This document shows, one piece after another, positions 1-10,796 of a stretch of 64,000 nt of DNA. Numbering within the stretch: the stretch's first letter is position 1; the number at the start of each line of letters is the position of its first letter. A model generated the notes under the pieces. It did no database searches, had not been told where the DNA came from, and was given only the letters and a program-made list of their open reading frames with translations. The position numbers and the translations under genes are program-made. The DNA is from Dactylellina haptotyla. Lineage: Eukaryota > Ascomycota > Orbiliomycetes > Orbiliales > Orbiliaceae. The DNA lies in NCBI GenBank assembly GCA_031310005.1, contig CM062383.1, positions 3,658,001-3,722,000 of the forward strand, given 5' to 3'.

Positions 1-111
1 AGCTGCAATACCATGCCATTGGATATCCCGATCCGCCACCAATATTCGAGGCATAATCCTGATGAACTGAGTCAATATGGAGGAAACCTTGATGAATATC
101 TGCGACAGTAG
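1..111 (+). other. Possible edge fragment of a coding region
   Basis: Frame 1 is open from the window edge to a TAG at 109-111. It reads as a hydrophilic stretch (CNTMPLDIPIRHQYSRHN and so on), and the same frame continues after the stop for another 19 codons before a second stop. The composition looks like coding sequence that has acquired stops, but no domain is recognisable and the left part lies outside the window. It could equally be a chance open frame. Confidence 0.2.
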
Positions 112-432
112 CCTTTCCCGCCCAACCAGGAATACACGACCCAAGACATCCTGGAACCTTAGCATCTTTTTCGGAGTTCCTGAAGCAATCAAGGATGTAC
201 TCCCCTTGATCCTCGTTCTGATACTGCCTGTCAAGAGTGACACCTGTATCTTTCTGCAAGGGCACCTGGAATGTAAAGCGTCTTCCCGATGCCAATTACC
301 TATAGATGCTGTCATCTGCATCCGCAAATGGTTCGTTTTCAAGATTTCGTGAGCTGAATTCACTAAAAGAAATCATCACCGCTAACTAGAGCTCGGGAAC
401 ATGGATATCCGTTGGAGGGAGGGAGGGATCGG

Positions 433-600
433 TGGAAGGTTGCAATTGCAGTAATCTGGTAGCTGCTATGCCTGGAGTCTGGAGTTGAAACGCACATCGC
501 TCGGGCCTACGCGGCTACGGAGCTTGCTAGAATCGCTATCGTACATCGGGAAGCACATGAAATATCAAAATTCAGAACCGTTTCAACTTCTGCCGAGCTT
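433..600 (+). pseudogene. Relic of a short-chain dehydrogenase (SDR) N-terminal exon
   Basis: From 433 the frame reads WKVAIAVIW, then a TAG at 460-462, then in the same frame ESGVETHIARAYAATELAR followed by IAIVHREAHEI, and stops at a good donor (GTAAGT at 601). This matches the start of SDR proteins: KVAIVTG, then a glycine-rich turn, then helix A (IARAYA) and the second strand with its NADP-binding arginine. The TGxxxGxG turn is destroyed; a shifted frame across 455-475 reads TGS, which suggests small indels. No downstream Tyr-x-x-x-Lys exon was found before the MFS gene. Inferred to be a decayed SDR fragment. Confidence 0.45.
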
Positions 601-906
601 GTAAGTAGATTCACGAGCCTGTTGATTTCCTGTTTGATAGAATTATGGAAGATTTTCTCAATATAAGAGTATTGACGATCCAAATGTTGTTTCTCAGATT
701 TGGGTTTACACGTAGTTATTGCTCAATATTTCCTGATACCAGCACGCATATCATCTACCACACACAAGAAAGACTCGAAGTTACAACTGCTTCACAACTT
801 TGAGCCTATTTAATTGAACTTATCTATTTCGCATCCCCTCCTTTATTTCTCATTTATCTACACCAACTACTTGTGTGAGCAGATTGGTTACCGCTACGCC
901 TTAACT
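601..906 (+). other. Non-coding upstream region of the MFS gene
   Basis: This stretch of about 300 bp contains the donor-like site after the SDR relic and the presumed promoter and 5' leader of the following MFS gene. An in-frame ATG at 814 would extend that protein by 31 residues of poor coding character. I see no other feature. Confidence 0.4.
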
Positions 907-2976
907 ATGGCTACCCTAGGAGAAGCTAAGGAAGTATCAGACACATCTGTATCTAGTGCCTCTCAAGAGGATATTCATCCTGGCCCGGAGACATTTGATG
1001 CTCCAGTTGTAGGACATGGTATTCCAATCATCGGCGTCGAAGGAGTGGACCCCGTTTTTGAGGCTAAAAGTCGTGCTATAAACGATGCTATTCAACATAT
1101 GGGATGGGGCCGATACCAGACCAAACTTTTCTTGGTCTCGGGTTTCGGTTGGTTTGTGGATAACATGTAATTGTGACTACTGAACTCGATCTTCCTTTCG
1201 ACTAGTTAACCTTTGATTCCGCGTATTTAGGTTTATGGCGGCTGTTTCGGCAACGTTACCTACCATTCGGATTGAATTTAATCCCCCCAACCAGGGTGTA
1301 TTTCTCTGTCTGGGTCAGCAAATGGGATTGCTTGTGTAAGATATATCTTCCACGGATTCCTTTAAAAATTGTTGAGTTTTATGCACGATATGCTGACCCG
1401 TTTCCTTGTTCAGGGGTGCATTTGTCTTTGGCCTTGTAAGTTGAACCCTAGGCCCGGCTTTAGATACATAGCTAATAGATACAGGGTTCTGACGCTATAG
1501 GTCGCACACTGTCATTTAATATGACGTTGTTGTTAGCTGGGGTTTTCGGTTTTGCCGTAGCAGGGGGCCCCAACTATCTTGGTGTTGCATTTCTTATGGC
1601 GGTTGTTGGCCTGGGTGCTGGTGGCAATATGCCTATAAACTCTGCCTTATTCTTGGAATTTTGTCCTCAGAAACATCAATGGGTTCTAGCTGTCCTATCC
1701 GTTTGGGTGAGTTACCGCTGAGAGTCCTAATTAATTCTCTAAAGCTCTAGTATTTCTTCATCTCATGCTAATAGTTTCGGGCTTCAGTGGTCTCTAAGCT
1801 CTGCCTTCCTCGCGCTTCTCGCATGGCCCTTCCTTCTTAACTTCTCCTGCCCCCTAGAAACAACATGGGGCCACTGTCCAAGGGCTCAGAATATGGGTTG
1901 GCGGTATCTATATATCACGATCGCAACTTTCACATTAACGCTATGGATGGTTCGATTTTTCTTTTTCAAATTGCATGAATCGCCAAAATATCTCCTCGCC
2001 CAGGGTCGAGATGCCGAGGCTATCTCCGTCATCGAAGCTATTGCGAAACAAAACGGAAAGGAAACAAAAATTTCTGTCCACCAGTTGGCCGAGATCGAAA
2101 TCGAGACGCGCTTGAAACATGGTTTGCCACCAAAAGTCGAAGTTGGAGAGGAAAAATCGGCGCCGGATCGAAAGGGAGTCCTTTCTGAGTCTTTAGAGCT
2201 GTTCCTGAACAGTTGCTCCGTTCTAGGTACCAAGCAGATTAGGAGCCTCTTTGCAACCAAAAAACTTGCAATTAGTACCTCCCTGGTCATTTTACTCTGG
2301 ATGACATTATGTAAGCCTCTTGAAGTCTCTTGGCTTATTCTATTATTTTACTTGGGGATGTTACTGACAAAACCACCAAATAATAGCTATTTCTTGGAAC
2401 ACTTATAATCTATTCTTGCCCGTATTCATTGCGGAACAGGGGATCAGCCTCGGGAAACCTTCGCTAAATACAACTTATAGAAACTATGCCTTGATTGGTA
2501 TCTGCCAAATTCCTGGGTCATTCATTGGTGGTTGGCTGATTGAGAGGAAGTCCTTGGGCCGCCGTGGTGCGTTGTGTTTGGCGTCTCTGCTCTCTGGCGC
2601 TTTCTTGTTTGGATACACACAAGCTAAGACTCAGGAGGCCAGCTTAGGCTTTCAATGTGCTTCCGGTAGGACCCTACTGATCCAATTATATCAATTGGCA
2701 CTGATCTAAGCTAACATCTCCGCAGCCGTGATGCAGAATATCATTTGGGGAATCCTTTACACATATACTCCTGAAATTTTCCCATCGCCACAAAGAGGCA
2801 CCGGGGTGGGACTTTGTAGCTGTCTTAGTAACATGGCTTCATGCTTCGCACCTGTTCTCGGATATTATTCTAATGTGGGGAAAACCACTATTTATGTTTG
2901 CGGAAGTCTTTTCGTTTTTGCTAGTGGTCTGGTAATGGTCCTACCTTACGAGAGCAGAGGTGTTGCCGCCTTATGA
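907..2976 (+). CDS. MFS transporter, sugar/SV2-like family
   Basis: A secondary transporter of the plasma membrane or an internal membrane, with unknown substrate. Seven exons were joined: 907-1166, 1231-1335, 1414-1435, 1485-1706, 1788-2310, 2387-2665 and 2726-2976. All junctions keep phase and give 553 aa. After a soluble N-terminus of about 60 residues comes a conserved entry segment (MGWGRYQTKLFLVSGFGW), then twelve predicted helices. Two family motifs are visible: the loop 2-3 motif in the form GSDAIGR (about 130-136) and the post-helix-6 motif HESPKYLL (about 266-273), the PESPRxL signature of sugar and SV2-type carriers. The start at 907 was preferred to the in-frame ATG at 814 because the upstream residues look like leader sequence. 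Exon 3 is only 22 bp. There is no break, so the gene appears functional. Annotation as a generic metabolite carrier is secure; substrate is not. Confidence 0.9.
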
Positions 2977-3809
2977 GAGTATATACATGAAGAGTCTCCT
3001 ATCAAAATCTGTAACTGGGTAAATAGCATCGATAAGAAACTTTGGGGAAAGGCCGCTTAAGTTTCTTTGATAGAATCTTCTATCGAGGTCTCGCTTGTGC
3101 TGGGAAACTTTTTGGTTAAACTTGTCTCGAACCTACGCCATATTACTCCTGTGCATTCCAACAAATTTGTTTCACTATTAATATATTGGCTAGCAATATT
3201 TCGTTTCACCTTTCTGCTGGGACAATTGTTTTTGTAATAACTTGCTATGCTCTAAAACTCTTCTTTGGTCCTATATTCGAAAATGAATCTCTTTTACTGA
3301 TAAAGCAAATGAATGGGCTATGGAGATTATTGATAGGGCATCCAGTTATATCGGCGTATCATCGTAGACGGTCCGGCTGTCAACTATCTACTAGTAGGTT
3401 AAAAAACATCGTGAAAAAAGAGTGATATCCGAACGCGAACCTTTTGAGCTTTTGCTTGTGCGAGATGAATCTCTCTTCGGGTACAAAGTAATAGCACTAT
3501 GGCGCGCGGAACTTTGTTTGTCGAAAGCCATCTCCGTTTACCAACTCTTAGGCATGTCCAATGTATATGTTCCTTTGTTCTAAGATATGACTGTCATCTT
3601 TGAACAAACTTCAGCATAAAGCTGCAAATTGAATCATTTCTGGCAGCTCGTTTCTGTAACAATTTTTGGAGTAGGTGGAATTCATGCCACTCAAAATCTA
3701 TATTATATCTCGACCGCATCAATTCATGGGAACTCCAGCTTTACGAGACCATTATTTCTGGGGAATTCTAAAACCCGAGGTTTAAATTCTATAACATTAT
3801 AACCCATCT
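2977..3809. other. Intergenic, nothing recognised
   Basis: About 830 bp of moderately AT-rich sequence between the MFS gene and the 230-aa ORF. Short open frames here lack codon bias and have no recognisable motif. Presumed 3' region of one gene and promoter of the next. Confidence 0.4.
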
Positions 3810-4502
3810 ATGGATTTCTTGCGCCGAAATAATCCTCTGCATTACAATCTTCGACCACTTCGCCGACAGACCCGCCGTATCACGAGCAGGTACGGTATCA
3901 AAAGCTGGACTGCACCACTGATCTTCTGCATACTCAGGCTCTTTGCTTCATCAAAATCGGATTCTTCTGAGGAAAGTTTGGAGATAAGCAATTCGGGTAC
4001 GAATCAAGGACAACTACACACCGAGAAACTTTCAACCAATAATTTTCTAATTCCAAACAAGATGTCGCCGCTCGTCATCATTTTCATAGTGTTGAATCAA
4101 GTGATAGATACAATCACACAAGTCGGTCTAGATATGCTACATGGATTGAGCAACGAGCTCCCACTCCTGGACACACTATTTTGGCCTATCGATGTTCTGC
4201 TTCGCCTCAGAGTCCATGTCACACCCCAAAGAACATTCCTTAACAAGTTGCTGAAACCATTGTATCGAGACTGCGACAATGTTACTAGTTTTGTGCTTTT
4301 GGGAGGACTTTCGTATTATTTATATTACCACTGGCGACCCTTCCGGCATTTCGTGAGGGGCACCTGGTCGAGACTCCAGCAGTTTTGGCAAAAGTTGATG
4401 GGTTGGAAATTCATGGATGCGCTCAAGACTTTATATGAACGCAGAAACACGAATAACGGAGGCTATAATACGTCATATTTTAAGAACAACAGTCGACGCT
4501 GA
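3810..4502 (+). CDS. Orphan membrane-associated protein, 230 aa
   Basis: An uninterrupted ATG-to-TGA frame of 230 codons with balanced, coding-like composition. I recognise no family. The N-terminal 30 residues are strongly basic with several Arg (DFLRRNNPLHYNLRPLRRQT), followed by a Ser/Glu-rich linker. A hydrophobic segment near residues 92-112 (SPLVIIFIVLNQVIDTI) and a second near 160-175 (VTSFVLLGGLSYYLYY) could be membrane helices or helical hairpins. The C-terminus is Asn-rich and basic. No signal peptide is evident. It stands alone between two intergenic gaps. The length of the open frame supports a real gene, but it may be lineage-restricted, and unseen introns at either end are possible. 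Confidence 0.5.
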   Translation: MDFLRRNNPLHYNLRPLRRQTRRITSRYGIKSWTAPLIFCILRLFASSKSDSSEESLEISNSGTNQGQLHTEKLSTNNFLIPNKMSPLVIIFIVLNQVIDTITQVGLDMLHGLSNELPLLDTLFWPIDVLLRLRVHVTPQRTFLNKLLKPLYRDCDNVTSFVLLGGLSYYLYYHWRPFRHFVRGTWSRLQQFWQKLMGWKFMDALKTLYERRNTNNGGYNTSYFKNNSRR

Positions 4503-5216
4503 GAAGAGCTGGTTGGGTGGGATGTGGTATCAAGGAAAACGGAAAAGCGTTGTAGTTATGGTGAATTGGGATATATTTGAATAGCAGAGTTCTCACAAGT
4601 TTGTTGCTAGGGTTTTGGTGTCATACGGAGCTTGAAAATTGGAGGTATGGAAGATGTATAGTATCTTAAGATCTCAGGGGTAGTTAGATCCTTGCAAGGT
4701 GCCTAAAGTATACTAAAATATAAAATAGATGCGTGTCTATGAACGACGCTGTTTCAGTCGCTACTAAGTCTCCTATATACCCATACTTCGACTATTGCTA
4801 GACTACTTCGGCCATCAGTTTTCTATCAAATATGACCCTACAATCGTCATTGGTGATGGAGCCCTTAATCTACAGCTGGTGATCGTCTGCAACTAAAACT
4901 TTTTAGCGAAACTAATTTCTGGAGTTTGAAAATAGCTTGCTCGGAAGCCAGTAATTTCTGGAACAGAATAACCCAATGGCAAAACTATCTCTGGCGAGAC
5001 AGGACGGAATACGTAACCAGGGATAATATTAGCAGGTGATCGTTTAATACGTCGGACGAGGAATCGTCTTGCACAGAATTGTATCAACTCATTGTTGTGA
5101 GCTGGCTTCAGGAATGGGGCGAGGTCATTTAGTGCTAGAAATTGTCAGTCTGTTTGAAGGCAGTGAAAGTAGGCCATTCTTAATTGACGTGATATTTTCT
5201 ATAACACCATATGAAG
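4503..5216. other. Intergenic, nothing recognised
   Basis: About 710 bp forming the 3' flank of both the 230-aa gene and the convergent FAD oxidoreductase gene. An antisense open frame of 64 codons (4893-5087) has no recognisable motif. I see no repeats or RNA genes. Confidence 0.4.
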
Positions 5217-6433
5217 TTATTGTATATATCGAGAAGGATCTAGCGTTTTAACTTTCGCACTAGATATTTTATCTTCGCAGACCAGTTCGCTCATGACCTT
5301 CCCAGTTCCAGGTCCATTGCAAATACCCCAACAGCTGTGACCAGCAGCTACAGCAACATTCTTCATACCAGGCACCCATCCGATGGAAGGACCGGGTCCT
5401 ATTTCACTATATGGCAGGTAGCAACTGTGATGCTCATGGCTTGTTAGGTTGAAGGTTTCGGGAACTCAGCACAGGTTCATTGAAGGAGGACGTACGCTTG
5501 CATGCAGGTGACCACCCCTTCCTTGAGTAGATCGCTAATAAGGCTCACGTTCTCCTTTATTTCTTTGCATTTTTCCTCATCGACTTGTACTTCCCGCGCC
5601 AATTTGGGTAATGGCACATTGGTATCCAAGTCACCGCAGGCGTAGATTTCATCTACACGAGGATATATTTCCGGGGTGACTACATTCCCGCTTTTAGTTC
5701 TTATGCTGGTGAAGAGTGCATGGGGAGATGCTGGTTCTGCTGTCTGAACAGTGATGCTGTGTGCTCTTTGGGTCGAAATGGGAATATTTGGGAGCAGTTT
5801 TGTTGTCCAAGGGCCAGCAGCGACCACAACAATGTCCGCTTCGATAATCTTGACTTCTCCGTTGACCTCGGTCTCAACACCGATAGCGGATTTATCACCG
5901 CTTAATAAAACTTTGCGGGCATGCGCGATGACTAATTCCAGATCCTTGCACTCTTGTATCAGGGCCTCGCAGAAACGGCGTGGATGTATCTGAGCTGTGG
6001 TCTGAGGAGTTCCTAAACTGCCAACTTTCAGGACGGTATCCGGGTTCACCCAATTTGGGACGGCTGTCGGTCGGCCATTGCGAGTCTTGCCCGCTTGACA
6101 GCTAATTTCCACGGTATTGAGTTCTCTGTAGCCCCATCTTTCCCTGCCGCTGTGCTTATCAGCCAGAGAGGCGTGTAGTTCATAGCTCAAACGAGCGAGA
6201 GAGGCGGTATCGGAACCGTGCCAATCGAGTGCGAGGAGGCCGCCTGCTTTCCCGGATGCGCCTGCTGCGATGGAAGATGCCTCGATGAGGGTGACCGAAG
6301 GCTTGGAATGGTGATGGGAGAGAAACTATAACTCAAGTAAGCGTTTTCCAAGAGAACCCGTGCGCACGATGCTTACATAGGCAGCAGAGACGCCAACAAT
6401 CCCACCTCCGATCACAACAATCTTTTGGGACAT
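5217..6433 (-). CDS. FAD-dependent oxidoreductase, DAO family, Tda3-like
   Basis: A flavoprotein of the D-amino-acid-oxidase/glycine-oxidase fold, closest in pattern to the fungal Tda3 group, whose yeast member is linked to endosomal trafficking. The substrate is unknown. Three exons, 6433-6377, 6325-5496 and 5424-5217, give 364 aa with consistent phases. The dinucleotide-binding motif VVIGGGIVGVSAAY sits at residues 6-19, followed by a second-strand acid (TLIEASSIAAGASGKAGG) typical of DAO proteins. The C-terminal FAD contact is AAGHSCWGICNGPGTGK, the hallmark seen near the end of Tda3-like proteins. Intron 1 falls directly after the Rossmann glycines; intron 2 uses the less common donor GTACGT. 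The start codon is the first ATG in the first exon. There is no signal peptide. It is convergent with the 230-aa gene. Family call is firm; function is inferred. Confidence 0.9.
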
Positions 6434-7187
6434 TTTGCCTCGGTTTCGTGAGAGCTGACCAGTTAGCTGATTGCGTTGTCCGTCCGATAAATGGAAGCGA
6501 GTAGGCGCGCTTCGATATGAGGCTCAGGTACTGCCACTGAGAAGAGTGGAGTCGAGGCAGGTTGTGCTGTTATACTTGCGCTTGGTATTATAACATCGTA
6601 ATATGAGTCGCGAGGGTCCAATATGACTGTACCGGCATCCGGGGTAAGGGCCTCGCGACTGTGCCGCACCGCTTACGAGATGGTACGGCCGAGAGATAGA
6701 ATAGGACCTCATGATATGGCCATTTCCGGAGTGGTCGAAGCCTCGGTCAACGAGAGTTTTCTGGACAAGATCAATCACGGCAACTCAGCCCAGCGTGGTC
6801 GCGATCTGGATTGCAGATACGCCTTCGCGGTTTGATGTCCGTGCGGACGCGAAACCGACGGAGGGCAACACCAACACACACCCAGCCAAAATACCACTTG
6901 TGCTGGCTGCAAACCACTTTGCAATTGGTGGCGTGAGGCCGTTAATTATTTTAGCTTTCCTGGAGAAACAAAGGCGTGGAAAGGTCCAATTCGGAGCCAG
7001 AAAGGACGGGCTCCAAAGAAGATAACAATCTCATATTACCGCAGGTAACAGCGTCCCCGGCCGCTAGTGATATAATGGTGTGAAGCTGGGTGGACGCCTC
7101 AGGTATTGAATGAATCATCAGACATGTATGGATTGCTGGCTGGACGAGTCCTAGAATCGATCACCCTGGGTGAACTAGGACTAAACA
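6434..7187. other. Intergenic between divergent genes, possible decayed coding traces
   Basis: This 754-bp region is the shared upstream region of the FAD oxidoreductase (minus) and the 591-aa gene (plus). On the minus strand, a frame across about 6900-6780 reads a membrane-like segment (TSGILAGCVLVLPSVGF) ending at a stop, with other short open pieces around it. These could be remnants of a gene, but no family is recognisable and no splice model joins them. Confidence 0.3.
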
Positions 7188-8963
7188 ATGATACCTACAG
7201 TCCCGGACGGGATATTCTTATTTTTCTTTATCGTATTTCCCCTTACCGTCTCGGGTTGGCTCATGCAACTCGCGACAACCCAAACAAAAACCGAAACGAC
7301 ATTTGCTGGACAGCAGGTTATTTCGCCCGAATATCTCTACCAAGGTGGTGAAAATGCCCTCAGCCTTGACCCTAACTCTTGTATAACGATAAATTACGAA
7401 GATTTGTCTGCGGATGCTAAGATCACTCATTTCAATTTCGCCCGAGATATCCCAAGTTGGGATTTTACGATCTCACACGCCGCAAACCTTGTCGATGCCA
7501 TCCGAGGTGTCTTCTTTTACGAAGGCAGTAGTTGTGAAACTTTGACAATAAAGATTGCGTATCGGATTCCCGACGAATATCAACCTCCGAGCACGCTGTT
7601 CCTCGCCGGTGGACGGATAGAACCACCCCACAGACTCGGCAGCTGGCGACCGGTGTGGCTTTTTGGACAAGGTGGTTATTCGACCGTATTAAATAAGATC
7701 AAAGTTGGTAGCTACGAGACATTTTCGAATTCAGAGGAGGTTCTTGCCGAACTCTTGAAAACGATCCAAGCCCCAGATCACCCGAACAACCGGCAGTCCC
7801 ATAATACGAGTCCCCAGAGGATAAATATCGACGAAGAGATTGGTCATGCCGACTACCTAGTTGATAGCGCACAAAGTTACCGACAAAATAGTTACCTCCT
7901 GGTCAACGATGAACCGGAGCCATGGCTTGAGGGTGTCGACACGAATCCCGCTTTACCTTCTGGAGTGGCAGGTGGGAGCGACCTTGATTTGGGTTACAGC
8001 GATGGAAACTTCATGTTCCCACCTTACGGCTATGACGTGGATTTCAGCAAGTTCATACGGTCAAGAACCCCATCACAAGATGCTGCTCTGGGTATTTCAT
8101 CTGAACTCGTTCCGATAGAAAAAAATGTGGAGCTTTCGGGACACATGGTCGAAGAAGTCCTAGAGACTGTGAAAGAGGATGAACTTGAAGAAGGATATAC
8201 TGAAAATAGTTTACGATTACAGCTCGAGGGGGATTATATATTAGAACAAATGCAAATACAAGAGGCATTACTGAGTGACAAGGACTTGAAGGGAAGAAAA
8301 GATGCGAATAGTCTCCAGAAAACCAAAGAATCTACAATGGCAGAGGATACTAGATTGGCCGAGGTCGCAGAAGAGGGTCCTAGAATCATCGAGGATGAAG
8401 TGCCCTCAGAAAGCAATCCAGAGAAAGGGGGGAGAGATTTGGTAGTTGATCTTAGCCAAACACGACCCCAACAGTCTGGTTCCGAAGAGTTTGCTGAGGA
8501 AGAAGTCCAGGGGCAGAAAAAATTGCAATTGGAGATGCCACCGCCCACGCGCCCGACGAACCGTGGTCAAGTGTCTGATTCAACTCTTCTTATCCCAAAT
8601 TGGGAGAACCAAGAGCTCCTAAATAATCGCCTGACCTTTGCAAAAGCGGTACAGGACTTGGATAAGAAGTATCTTCCATCCGTCTTTCGAATTCTAGTCA
8701 ATGCCAACAATATGATTCACAAGACAATCCTGGAGCTAACAAGTGATCGAGACTTGACCCATACGGATGCCTACTTACTAAAAATTGAGTCTCTCTCGCA
8801 ACAGAGAGTTAATTTCTTGATGGCGAACGAACGATTGTTTCTGGAACATCTTCAAGATGCAGTGCAGAAAATGTCCGAAAACGATGCGAGAATACTGACT
8901 AAGGGAGCGGATAGTGAGGAGGTACAGGCTCAAGAGGAGCCATCCGAGGGGCGCCAGAGGTGA
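7188..8963 (+). CDS. Orphan signal-anchored protein with long acidic C-terminal half, 591 aa
   Basis: An intronless 591-codon frame starting at a clear ATG. Residues 9-26 (IFLFFFIVFPLTVSGWLM) form a signal peptide or signal anchor, so the product is probably secreted or type II membrane-anchored. Residues about 45-200 look like a compact globular domain with two Cys (the region of NSCITINYEDL and EGSSCETLTIKIAYRI). From about residue 290 on it is very rich in Glu, Gln and Asp and likely helical or disordered, ending with a short helical segment (about 500-570) that contains many charged residues. I recognise no family. It is divergent from the FAD oxidoreductase. The exceptional open length makes it a real gene; its role is unknown. 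Confidence 0.7.
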   Translation: MIPTVPDGIFLFFFIVFPLTVSGWLMQLATTQTKTETTFAGQQVISPEYLYQGGENALSLDPNSCITINYEDLSADAKITHFNFARDIPSWDFTISHAANLVDAIRGVFFYEGSSCETLTIKIAYRIPDEYQPPSTLFLAGGRIEPPHRLGSWRPVWLFGQGGYSTVLNKIKVGSYETFSNSEEVLAELLKTIQAPDHPNNRQSHNTSPQRINIDEEIGHADYLVDSAQSYRQNSYLLVNDEPEPWLEGVDTNPALPSGVAGGSDLDLGYSDGNFMFPPYGYDVDFSKFIRSRTPSQDAALGISSELVPIEKNVELSGHMVEEVLETVKEDELEEGYTENSLRLQLEGDYILEQMQIQEALLSDKDLKGRKDANSLQKTKESTMAEDTRLAEVAEEGPRIIEDEVPSESNPEKGGRDLVVDLSQTRPQQSGSEEFAEEEVQGQKKLQLEMPPPTRPTNRGQVSDSTLLIPNWENQELLNNRLTFAKAVQDLDKKYLPSVFRILVNANNMIHKTILELTSDRDLTHTDAYLLKIESLSQQRVNFLMANERLFLEHLQDAVQKMSENDARILTKGADSEEVQAQEEPSEGRQR

Positions 8964-9383
8964 ATACAGTGCATCTGTGTTATCAAATAGCATTAACAGG
9001 CTCCTTTTGAGTCCAACAAAGTTTAGTTCATTCCAGAATAGTGTACTAAAGTTCCGACTACCTGGAGGAAGAGTAAATAGGTACACAAAGCCTTCGCAAA
9101 ATTCTAGCTATCATGGATCTTGAATAATGTTTTCATTGATTGTAAATCAGATATTACTTGCCCTATTGAGGAGCTAGTATCAACGATATAGTTTGCTTAT
9201 CTCGGAAACATAGGAATCGCAAGATGACAGGACACGAAATTGAAGGGACTTGGACTAAACTAGGCGATTCGATCAAAAGCAAAAGTTCAAAAATGTAGTT
9301 GAGATAACAGTAACACCACTTAGAGACGCTGTAGTATGAAGTAATTCAATCGTGTTCGGACTCTAGCTTGATCGTTAGCATCA
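8964..9383. other. Intergenic between convergent genes
   Basis: About 420 bp between the stop codons of the 591-aa gene and the MpaB-like gene. Open frames here only shadow the upstream gene. Nothing else is seen; it should hold the two 3' ends. Confidence 0.4.
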
Positions 9384-10796
9384 TTAACCCATAAACATAG
9401 GACATTTCCCGCCACTCTCCATCAACTTTTCTCGAAACTCCTTCTCGTCACTAATGATGCTTCCTCCGCCTAATAATGATCCGGGCACCCAGCCTTCGTT
9501 TCCGACACCTCTTCCGACAGTACTCTTCGGGCCGACGTCTCCCACTCTGTATCCTTTATTGGAATCGAATTCGTCACCTGGGATACCCCACCCCATGATT
9601 TTGCAGACCAGAGCAACTGGGCCGTAGGCATTCCACCATGTCTTCTTGAAATACCACGGATCTGCCTCCCATAGGTTAAAGTAATATCTTCTCTCGGCCA
9701 GCGGGACTGAATCATCTATAGCCTCAAACTCGATATGATGATTGGCGATGAAGCGGGGCAAAATCAAGTGGCGGGTGATGAAGGCGCGTATTCCAAAAAC
9801 TGCATTCACAATAGGTTCAAGATGGGAAGGAGGATCTGGCCAAATAAAAGAGGCCCGAAGTCGGGAATCACAGACCGCGTGGATGATGGGGATGACTGAT
9901 GAATGTAGGAAGCCCGGTATAAAGTAGAGGAGGATGTCCATGGTGGCGACCGCAACTTTAGCATTTGTTTCCGCTGGTTTCATATATTTGATTTCGTATT
10001 GCTGTTCAAGATGAATGTAAGTAGGTATTATAAATATCTATTTATATATTGGAGAGGGATGACTACGTTTGCCCATTCATATGTCCTTTCAAATGAATCG
10101 GGGATGCCTTGGATTCCCATCATAACCCCAACTTGACTCCAAAAACGATGCAAGCCCATCTTCTCAATTGGGTGGAGCTTTCGCCATTCATATTTGTCGA
10201 TGAAGACGGCAGGTTGGCACATAAATAACGCAAGTGTGTATAATAGATCGTCATTAGAAATGGAGCTTTTATGGCGATTGTGAAGGTAGTTGATCCGTTC
10301 TATTGCCAGTTTGGCTCTAGGAGAATCAAGTGGGAAGGCCATTAGCTCGACAATAAGCACAGAGGTGTCGACATAACGACGATGAGCCGTAGGACGTTCC
10401 GCGAACTGTCGGGTTTTCCATAATATGGAGGATATAGTTGGAATCCCATATGTCTATATATGGAGTCGGGAGAGCGATTGTCAATAGATATCCTGTGGCT
10501 GCGAAATTGGCCTGTCTGTTTCCTAAGGATACACATACTCTGAAAAGTGCAAACTGCAAGGACAACCTTGTTACCCTTGGGAAATCCCAAGTTCCAATAT
10601 TGCTGATAATAGTTTCGGCATGGTAGAGGGGTAGGTCAGAAGATTTCGTAACCACGCCGCAATCTTTCTCGACACTGGCGAGGAAGTTGTTCAATCGACG
10701 ATATCGCAGGTGGCGGACGAGTAAAATATAGGAAAGAACAGCTCCAGTGGACAAGAGAACGGCGTTTTCCTTCGCTAATAAGGGTAAAGAGTCCAT
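9384..10796 (-). CDS. MpaB-like ER-bound oxygenase (DUF2236 family)
   Basis: Member of the family of MpaB (the ER-bound oxygenase that cleaves the farnesyl side chain in mycophenolic acid biosynthesis) and rubber-oxygenase-type proteins, which bind haem. Three exons, 10796-10539, 10453-10067 and 10001-9384, give 420 aa in phase. An N-terminal membrane anchor lies at about 11-27 (AVLLSTGAVLSYILLV). Family landmarks in order are FRTYGIPTIS (about 85-94), RRYVDT (111-116), RINYLHNRH (139-147), then the DDLLYTL segment and YEWR. These match the usual ER-bound oxygenase order, and the length is normal for the family. Intron 2 uses the donor GTAGTC. An in-frame ATG upstream at 10889 would add 31 His/Arg-rich residues; I prefer 10796, just before the anchor. 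It lies 1.3 kb downstream of the ABCC transporter on the same strand, which suggests but does not prove a shared metabolite. Substrate unknown. Confidence 0.88.

Noticed and set aside
1886-2290. 134-codon minus-strand open frame
   Set aside because: It is antisense to the largest exon of the MFS transporter, whose protein is clearly conserved.
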